Of a stretch of DNA of 11,823 bases, positions 5,078-11,025 are shown piece after piece. Positions within the stretch are counted from its first letter, which is position 1. Every line of letters begins with the position of its first letter. The notes beneath the pieces were generated by a model that did no database searches, had not been told where the DNA came from, and saw only the letters and a list, made by a program, of their open reading frames with translations. The position numbers were made by a program, and so were the translations under genes. Origin of the DNA: JBGSMB01 sp041740375 (GTDB taxonomy: Bacteria; Patescibacteriota; Saccharimonadia; Saccharimonadales; JAGQMS01); NCBI GenBank assembly GCA_041740375.1, contig JBGSMB010000017.1:1-11823 (forward strand). The letters are read 5' to 3'.

Positions 5078-7710
5078 TACAGCTCGCCCCAATTTTGGCC
5101 GCTTGATACTTCGACGTCGAGCTTAATACCGAGTTCAGGATAAATGTTTTCCATGACATCTTGCATGATCTCACCTACTTTTTCGGAGTCTTTCTTGACA
5201 CACTCTACTAAGATAGAGTCATGGATTTGTAATAGCTGCCTCGGTCTATCTTCTCCTCCCCAGTGCTGATCAAATTGTTCCTCTAACTTAATCATCGCCA
5301 TTTTCATTAAGTCCGCTTCGGTACCCTGGATAGGCATGTTAATTGCCTGCCTATACGCGGCTTCGCGCACAATAAAATTACTCGACCGAACATCAGGCGT
5401 TGGTCGGCGGCGGCCAAATAATGTCTCAACATACCCCTGCTCATACGCCTGATCACGAAGCTTTTTGATATAGGCCCTAAGCGGCTCGCGCATCTCGAAA
5501 TATTTCTCTATAAACTCTCTTGCTTCATCAAATGACATACCCGTACCAGCGGCCAATCCATGAGGTGTCTGTCCATACAAAATACCAAAGTTTACTGCTT
5601 TAGCAGCGTAGCGCTGCTCCTTCTTTACGTCCTCCAAGGCCACGCCAAAAACTTGACTCGCTGTCAGCGTGTGAATATCGATCCCGCTATTAAAAGCCTC
5701 AACCATATCGGCATCACCCGCCATAACGGCCGCAAGACGAAGTTCAAACTGTGAGTAGTCTGCGCTAACAAGTACGTTGTTTTTTTCGGCGACAAAAGCA
5801 GTCCGAATTGTTTTACCTAACTCGGTGCGCACAGGTATGTTCTGCAGATTTGGATCAACACTACTGAGTCGTCCAGTTGGTGCAACGCTGAGTTTAAATG
5901 TAGTGTGTACACGACTGTTTTCGTCAACCATTGTTGGCAGCGTATCGACATAAGTTGACTTGAGCTTCGTATATTCTCGGTATTGTGAAATACAATCGAT
6001 AATTGGATGATACTCCCGTAACTTTTCCAAAACATCTGCCGCTGTGCTGTAGCCTGTTTTACCTTTCTTTACACCCTGTGTAGGGAGATTTAAGTCGTCA
6101 AACAATACTTTTCCTAGTTGCTGAGGGCTTGAAATATTAAACTCGTGCTCGGCATGTCCGTAGATTGTCTGCTCAATATCCGAAATTTTACCCTCGAGCT
6201 CACTGCTCATTTTATGCAAGTAGTCCGTATCTAACTTTATTCCGCGTGCTTCCATATCTGCCAGAATTGGAATTACTCTCCATTCAGTACTAAGGGCTAG
6301 TTCTGCAACCCTAGGCATACCTTTAAATTCTTTTTGTTCTTCGTAGAGGGCACGTAAAATACCGCTTACTTCGCCCGCCCTAGACTTGAGCTCTTCGCTG
6401 TCAACGTTATCAAAATCAGTGCCGTCGTAGCCTAAACGCGAGCCCGCTAGATCACTAAGTGATGTTTCTTTTTGTAAACTATTTATTAAAAACGAGCCGA
6501 CTTGCACATCATGGGCAACCCTTGGAGGTTCAATACCATTGACGATAAATACTTTAAGTAGCTGCTTTACGTCATAGCCAATTAAGTGAGCGGAAGCAAA
6601 ACACTCCAGGGTCTTTTTCACATTTTTTGAAAGATCGATGACACTCACGGCTCCGGATTTTGAACTAACGATCAAGAGTTCAGGTCGCTGTCCGTGTGAA
6701 CCTGCGATACGCGCATGTACTACAACGTCTCCAGTGATCGGCTTATTATCGAATGAGATGAGTGCGTCAACCACAACATTAGTCTTACTTGAACCATCAA
6801 ATAAATCATGACTTACCGAATCTTCTACCTTCATAATATCGGGAAGCTGTCGAAGCAACGCTCGAAATTCAAACTTTTTCATGACGCTTTGAAGCTCTTT
6901 CGGATCAAGTTTAGCAATGTCCATCTCTTCAAGATCAAGTTCGATCGGCGCATCTGTCATAAGCGTGACTAATCGTTTACTCAGATAGGCCATATCCTTT
7001 CCGTCTTCAAGCTTGCGAGCCAGAGAGTCTTTCATGAGTGCCGTATTTTCATATACTCCATCAATCGTTCCATAGTCCTGCAGTAATTGAATTGCGGTCT
7101 TTTCTCCGACGCCAGCAACTCCAGGAATATTATCTGAACTATCCCCTTTAAGCGCCTTTAGATCAATAAATTGTTCAACCCGAAGACCATATTTTTCTTC
7201 AAATTCCTTCGGACGATATTGCTCGATATTGCTAAGACCTTTCTTGAGCAAATATACGTGAGTGAGCGGGCTTACACACTGCAAAACATCTAGATCTGAT
7301 GTGATGAATATCGTCTCAATGCCCTTCTTTTCGGCCTTTAGCGCAAGTCCCGCCATAATGTCGTCGGCTTCATAGTCATCGAGTTCATAGAGTGGCCAAT
7401 TACAAGCTTCTAGATACTCATGGAGCATCGGAATCTGCACATAAAAATCAGGTGGTGCAGGTTTTCTGCCCGCCTTATACAGTGGATACATCTCGAGTCT
7501 CTTACGAATATTTGTCTTCGGCTTGTCCCATGCCACGCATACATAATCTGGCTTCAAACGCTTTATAACTTCGAGTGACAAGACTGCAAAGCCATACACT
7601 CCGCCGGTTGGCACACCTTCGCGTGTAGAAAGATTGGGCATCGCGTAGTAGCCTCGGTAAAACACGCTTTTACCGTCGATAACCACCAGCCGTTTGGGCT
7701 TGTTTGCCAT
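5077..7710 (-). CDS. polA: DNA polymerase I (5' nuclease and polymerase; proofreading domain degenerate)
   Basis: An 877-residue family A polymerase for Okazaki-fragment processing and repair synthesis. Residues 1 to about 300 are the 5' nuclease, with acidic ligands at Asp12, Asp62, Glu114, Asp116, Asp117, Asp139, Asp141, Asp190 and Asp193, and the helix-hairpin-helix GVAGVGEKTA. Residues about 305-460 occupy the place of the 3'-5' exonuclease but lack the D-x-E, N-x3-D and Y-x3-D catalytic motifs, so proofreading is probably absent, as in Taq polymerase. Motif A is DYSQFELR (Asp651), with Phe655 where Ile is usual. Motif B has Arg700, Lys704, Phe708 and Tyr712. Motif C is IHDSILVE (Asp831), with Ser832 in place of the usual Glu. 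It heads an operon with the Nudix and HAD genes. Confidence 0.96.
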   Translation of the reverse strand: MANKPKRLVVIDGKSVFYRGYYAMPNLSTREGVPTGGVYGFAVLSLEVIKRLKPDYVCVAWDKPKTNIRKRLEMYPLYKAGRKPAPPDFYVQIPMLHEYLEACNWPLYELDDYEADDIMAGLALKAEKKGIETIFITSDLDVLQCVSPLTHVYLLKKGLSNIEQYRPKEFEEKYGLRVEQFIDLKALKGDSSDNIPGVAGVGEKTAIQLLQDYGTIDGVYENTALMKDSLARKLEDGKDMAYLSKRLVTLMTDAPIELDLEEMDIAKLDPKELQSVMKKFEFRALLRQLPDIMKVEDSVSHDLFDGSSKTNVVVDALISFDNKPITGDVVVHARIAGSHGQRPELLIVSSKSGAVSVIDLSKNVKKTLECFASAHLIGYDVKQLLKVFIVNGIEPPRVAHDVQVGSFLINSLQKETSLSDLAGSRLGYDGTDFDNVDSEELKSRAGEVSGILRALYEEQKEFKGMPRVAELALSTEWRVIPILADMEARGIKLDTDYLHKMSSELEGKISDIEQTIYGHAEHEFNISSPQQLGKVLFDDLNLPTQGVKKGKTGYSTAADVLEKLREYHPIIDCISQYREYTKLKSTYVDTLPTMVDENSRVHTTFKLSVAPTGRLSSVDPNLQNIPVRTELGKTIRTAFVAEKNNVLVSADYSQFELRLAAVMAGDADMVEAFNSGIDIHTLTASQVFGVALEDVKKEQRYAAKAVNFGILYGQTPHGLAAGTGMSFDEAREFIEKYFEMREPLRAYIKKLRDQAYEQGYVETLFGRRRPTPDVRSSNFIVREAAYRQAINMPIQGTEADLMKMAMIKLEEQFDQHWGGEDRPRQLLQIHDSILVECVKKDSEKVGEIMQDVMENIYPELGIKLDVEVSSGQNWGEL

Positions 7711-7728
7711 ATGAACTTTAGTATACCA
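7711..7728 (-). promoter_or_regulatory. polA promoter, extended -10, near-leaderless
   Basis: On the minus strand, TGG-TATACT (hexamer 7725-7720) is an extended -10. The polA ATG follows after nine bases, giving a predicted leader of about two or three bases. No recognisable -35 is present at the normal distance. Confidence 0.55.
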
Positions 7729-7752
7729 CCCCTGTTAAAAACAAGGTATACT
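7720..7752. repeat. Inverted repeat AGTATACC / GGTATACT forming divergent -10 elements
   Basis: The 8-base arms at 7720-7727 and 7745-7752 are exact reverse complements separated by 17 bases. Each arm contains the TATACT -10 of the gene it faces (polA leftward, the NlpC/P60 gene rightward), making a symmetric bidirectional promoter. Confidence 0.65.
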
Positions 7753-7760
7753 GTAATCAA
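7745..7760 (+). promoter_or_regulatory. Promoter of the NlpC/P60-like gene, near-leaderless
   Basis: TATACT at 7747-7752 is followed by eight bases and the ATG at 7761, so the mRNA should start one or two bases before the start codon. There is no TGn extension and no clear -35. No Shine-Dalgarno sequence lies between the -10 and the ATG. Confidence 0.5.
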
Positions 7761-8555
7761 ATGACGCTTGAAGAATCAGTCCTCCAACATGTACAAGACT
7801 TCCACTTTAACCTCGGTGGAATAACCCTTTGGGCGCCGTACTTAATTAATTTTAACTACACCGAAGATCCAAGTGTTCCTCGCGGTTTAGGGAAATCCAG
7901 CCCAGAAGAAATCCTTGCGGCTGCTACCTACATTCACCAAACAAATCCAGGAATTTTCGGAGAAGCAATTCGAGCCAAATTGGTTGACGGCAGCAATGAC
8001 GTACCTCAGTTCAACTACAAAGGTATAGATTGCTCTGGCTTTGTATTTTATGTGATGGACCGAGCATACAACGATGTCTTAGGCAAAAGCCTTGCCGAGG
8101 ATTTAAGCGTACCTAAAGACCATGTACTAAACGGTGCGAGAAACCTAGAAGAATGGAAAGCCGCTTACACACTGTCCGATGAAGAAGCCGAGCGATTGCC
8201 CGATGATGTGCAAATGACTTGGGTCGTTGCTACTTTCAAGCGACGTGCAGTAAACCTATGCCGAGTTGCAGGTCTTGTGAGTGATTACTCATCGGTCCCC
8301 ATAGAACCATCCGATGCCCGCATAGGGGATATTGTATGGATGGAGGGCATCGATAAGCCAATGCCTCACGCCGGCATTGTGACGAGTATTGACAAAAATT
8401 CTATTCAGATGACTCACTCTGGTCGTCTTGATCCGGCAGATATTGGAGGCGTATCAACAGAAACCCTGCCTATAGTAAAGGGATCTCTCGACTGCTCATT
8501 ACTCGAAGTTCCAAGGCGATACATTGGACTTAGAAGATTGCGAAGCCTTACCTAA
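7761..8555 (+). CDS. NlpC/P60-like peptidoglycan endopeptidase
   Basis: A 264-residue protein with an NlpC/P60-type catalytic core. Cys91 lies in GIDCSGFVFYVM, the standard D-C-S-G-F motif. His203 lies in MPHAGIV, where the family has its catalytic His. His219 in MTHSGR is a likely third polar residue. The family usually cuts the gamma-D-Glu to diamino acid bond in peptidoglycan stem peptides. About 110 residues separate the Cys and His, longer than the minimal domain, with an inserted helical region (residues about 105-180). The N-terminal 85 residues have no recognisable cell-wall-binding repeat. No signal peptide or membrane helix is visible, so it is either cytoplasmic (peptide recycling) or exported by a non-Sec route. 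It is followed after 41 bases by a second wall-hydrolase gene. Confidence 0.8.
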   Translation: MTLEESVLQHVQDFHFNLGGITLWAPYLINFNYTEDPSVPRGLGKSSPEEILAAATYIHQTNPGIFGEAIRAKLVDGSNDVPQFNYKGIDCSGFVFYVMDRAYNDVLGKSLAEDLSVPKDHVLNGARNLEEWKAAYTLSDEEAERLPDDVQMTWVVATFKRRAVNLCRVAGLVSDYSSVPIEPSDARIGDIVWMEGIDKPMPHAGIVTSIDKNSIQMTHSGRLDPADIGGVSTETLPIVKGSLDCSLLEVPRRYIGLRRLRSLT

Positions 8556-8558
8556 ATA

Positions 8559-8596
8559 TTGACATTTAGTCGTTAAAGTGCTAATGTATATTTACT
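8559..8596 (+). promoter_or_regulatory. Promoter of the M15-like gene, TTGACA-17-TAATGT
   Basis: A perfect -35 TTGACA (8559-8564), a 17-base spacer ending in TGC (extended -10 TGn), and TAATGT (8582-8587). The ATG at 8597 follows nine bases after the -10, so the leader would be about two or three bases. The M15 gene can therefore be expressed separately from the NlpC/P60 gene. Confidence 0.65.
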
Positions 8597-9517
8597 ATGA
8601 CTACCCTTGAGTCAGAAATAAAGACCAATCCAGAAAATCAAGAGTTCGACAAAGAACAAGCGATCGCAGATCTGCGTGCTTACTTTGACGATGATGTAAC
8701 TGGAGAAAAAAGGCTCAAGGTTGATAGCGTATTGCTTGACCTCATGAACAGAGACGTTCTTAATCCCCTATCAGACGCTGATTGTATCGAAACTATCGAA
8801 AATGAACATCCTGAAGTTGCAGAACTGTTCTCGCTCATTAAGCGGCTTTCTGCCAACAAAGATTTCGGCGAGGTGCCTTCAATAGATCAGTTCGACATTA
8901 TCCACGAACCATATAAAGGCGCGGATGGCCGCGAACGCTATCCAAAACCGAAATTTATACCAAAACATCTTTCTACTCCGATAAAAAGGATGCAAGAAAA
9001 ATTTCAAAAGTATCTCGACGACAATCCTTCGCTCAAGGGCGAACATGGACGGCCCGGCCTTGTTATACAGTCCGCATACCGCTCCCACTATTATCAGCTT
9101 GGTATTATGGCGAGAACAATGGCATCAAAAGGACTCGACTATGCACTGTCGAGTGTTATGGTACCTGGTGAGGTATCGGATCATGCCAACTACAACAACT
9201 GTGCAGTAGATATTATGGTTATAGGCGATCAACGTGGTCGAGTATTTGACGACGAAGGGCGCGAAATTGACCCATCAACGACTCTAGAAATGCAATGGAT
9301 TATACAAAATGCACCGAACTACGGCTTTTACCATCCCTACCCTCCGAAGCTTGAAGACCCCATAGGTGCTACTGGACCAAAAGATATTCTAGTAGAACCT
9401 TGGCACATCAAATTTGCCTTTGACTCAGAAGTTGCCGCAGATGAAGGCGATAAGGTTCACTCTCGCGAGGCGTTTAAGAAACGTGCCGCAATGCTTGGAA
9501 CTTGGATGCTCGGTTAG
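8597..9517 (+). CDS. M15 family (VanY-like) D-Ala-D-Ala carboxypeptidase/peptidase
   Basis: A 306-residue protein whose C-terminal half (about 140-290) carries the M15/VanY zinc-peptidase pattern. A conserved RSxxxQ-like segment is present as YRSHYYQLGIMA. The zinc ligands are His196 and Asp205 in VSDHANYNNCAVDI, and His270 in EPWHIKF, with Glu267 as the catalytic base. These enzymes trim or cut D-Ala-containing peptidoglycan peptides. The usual SxHxxGxAxD motif is altered: two extra residues lie between His and Asp, and the Gly is missing. The acidic N-terminal 130 residues are helical with no known domain seen. No signal peptide is visible. It probably works with the adjacent NlpC/P60-like enzyme. 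Its 3' end overlaps the convergent cyclase gene by 44 bases. Confidence 0.82.
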   Translation: MTTLESEIKTNPENQEFDKEQAIADLRAYFDDDVTGEKRLKVDSVLLDLMNRDVLNPLSDADCIETIENEHPEVAELFSLIKRLSANKDFGEVPSIDQFDIIHEPYKGADGRERYPKPKFIPKHLSTPIKRMQEKFQKYLDDNPSLKGEHGRPGLVIQSAYRSHYYQLGIMARTMASKGLDYALSSVMVPGEVSDHANYNNCAVDIMVIGDQRGRVFDDEGREIDPSTTLEMQWIIQNAPNYGFYHPYPPKLEDPIGATGPKDILVEPWHIKFAFDSEVAADEGDKVHSREAFKKRAAMLGTWMLG

Positions 9518-10178
9518 ACTCCCAAACCAACAACCATAAATTTATAAGAGCAAAGTTAAAGAAATAGTCCTCTAGAGGGATTGTTCCGATTCGAAAGCCA
9601 ATATAAGAAGCCTCCCCGTAGGTGATAATCGGCAATGCCGTGAGTATACTGTTGGCCGCAACGAATAGCCCAAGCAATACCGCCTGAAACAACCAAAACT
9701 GATACGAGCGCACTAAGACTTTTTGATGCCAAAGCAGCGCCAACGTTAATAAATATGCGACTCCGGCGGACCTTGTGTAGCCATTGTCCCAATTAGCAAA
9801 TAGCAATAGAAAACTTGCAAACAGACCAAGCGACAATGCGATTGTTAGAAACGATTTTGTGATCTGCTTTTTGACTTTATAGTGCTTACCAATTACCCCC
9901 CACACATATAGGCATGCAAACGGCACAGTTATAAAAAACAGAAATTCTTCTATAGGCACGCTAAAAAAACGAAATGATGTAACGTACTCTGGGTTAAAGC
10001 CCCAGTGGCCTTCATTTGCAGCCCAAATATCCCAGTACATAAACGGCAGGGACACCAGTAAAACGCAACGAAGAAGTGCCCTCCAGTCCTTATGGGGTTG
10101 CACGTCTGCGAAAATACTAAGCAAGAGTACAGGAGCAAAGACGAGTAGGTTAAATAAATAGTAGGTAAGCTCAGGCAT
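9474..10178 (-). CDS. crtY: Lycopene cyclase, fused CrtYc-CrtYd type
   Basis: An integral membrane enzyme that closes the ends of lycopene into beta-ionone rings (or epsilon rings in some homologues). With the ATG at 10178 it is 234 residues with about seven hydrophobic segments. The first CarR-type domain has WDIWAANEGHWGFNPEY followed by VPIEEFLFF (Glu77, Glu78). The second has FRIGTIPLEDYFFN (Glu203, Asp204). Actinobacteria often carry the halves as separate crtYc and crtYd; here they are fused, as in several Bacteroidota and haloarchaea. I chose the ATG that overlaps the crtB stop by eight bases; an upstream ATG at 10211 would add eleven residues. Third gene of the crtI-crtB-crtY operon; its product is probably beta-carotene. 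Confidence 0.9.
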   Translation of the reverse strand: MPELTYYLFNLLVFAPVLLLSIFADVQPHKDWRALLRCVLLVSLPFMYWDIWAANEGHWGFNPEYVTSFRFFSVPIEEFLFFITVPFACLYVWGVIGKHYKVKKQITKSFLTIALSLGLFASFLLLFANWDNGYTRSAGVAYLLTLALLWHQKVLVRSYQFWLFQAVLLGLFVAANSILTALPIITYGEASYIGFRIGTIPLEDYFFNFALINLWLLVWESNRASKFQALRHVS

Positions 10179-11025
10179 TACCGATACGACGTACTGCCCG
10201 GCGAACAACACGCCCCTTTTTTGGCTTCACCTTTTTCTCAAACACAACAAATGGGTCTTTTTCAATTTGTTTCGCAGTCCAATCATACATATCAACTGCA
10301 GTTCGAAGCGGAATTCTTAGGCGCTTAGGTATGTATTGAAAACCTTTGCTGGCCTCATTCTGCCATGCTTTATAGCGCTTAAGTTGGAAGCGCATAAACT
10401 TCTCGAAGTTCTTAGGATTCTCGCGGGCGGTTTTTTCGGTTAGGTCGCTTAAGCCAAACTTTTTAAGCTCGTTTGATGGAAAATAGCAACGGCCAAGCTC
10501 ATTGTCTTCGGCGATGTCGCGTAAGAAATTGATGAACTGCATGGCTCTTCCCTGTTGTTTCGCAAAATGAGTGGCTGCGTTGGGCAACCGCATTGTTTTT
10601 GCCATCAAAAGTCCAATAACTTCAGCGGAGCCATACATATACTCCATAGTATCTTCAATCTTCACATACCTTTTTTGTCGTACGTCCATTGCCATAGATC
10701 GAAGAAATGAATCTACCCAGGCTGGATCACACTCGAAACGATGCACTATGTAGCAAATATTGCCTAACACGCGCTCCGCTACCGAATCATCAAGTGGCTT
10801 AAACCTACCGTAATCGGCGCTTTTTCTGAGAGACTGCCATCGCCGAACAATATATTTGAACGATTCTATATCAGCCGGACTCATGTCAACATAATCGTCA
10901 ACAACTCTTACGAAACTGTATAGCTTAAAGACGTCGTCGCGGATGCCTTTTGGAAAAAACTTACTACTGAAGTAATATGTCGTACTGCCGTTCTTGAATA
11001 TATCTCGTTCTATTTTTTTTGCCAT
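10171..11025 (-). CDS. crtB: Phytoene synthase
   Basis: This enzyme condenses two geranylgeranyl diphosphates head to head into phytoene, the first committed step to C40 carotenoids. The protein is 284 residues, near family size. The first Asp-rich motif is VVDDYVD (Asp43 to Asp47), and the second is LRDIAED (Asp170 to Asp174), followed by GRCYFP. The MYGSAEVIGLLM segment (residues 130-141) matches the conserved active-site helix. Both diphosphate-binding motifs are intact. A squalene-type synthase is less likely because the neighbours are crtI and a lycopene cyclase. The ATG lies inside the last codons of crtI (16-base overlap), so the two are translationally coupled. Its basic tail (KKVKPKKGRVVRR) is unusual but small. 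Confidence 0.93.
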   Translation of the reverse strand: MAKKIERDIFKNGSTTYYFSSKFFPKGIRDDVFKLYSFVRVVDDYVDMSPADIESFKYIVRRWQSLRKSADYGRFKPLDDSVAERVLGNICYIVHRFECDPAWVDSFLRSMAMDVRQKRYVKIEDTMEYMYGSAEVIGLLMAKTMRLPNAATHFAKQQGRAMQFINFLRDIAEDNELGRCYFPSNELKKFGLSDLTEKTARENPKNFEKFMRFQLKRYKAWQNEASKGFQYIPKRLRIPLRTAVDMYDWTAKQIEKDPFVVFEKKVKPKKGRVVRRAVRRIGNA

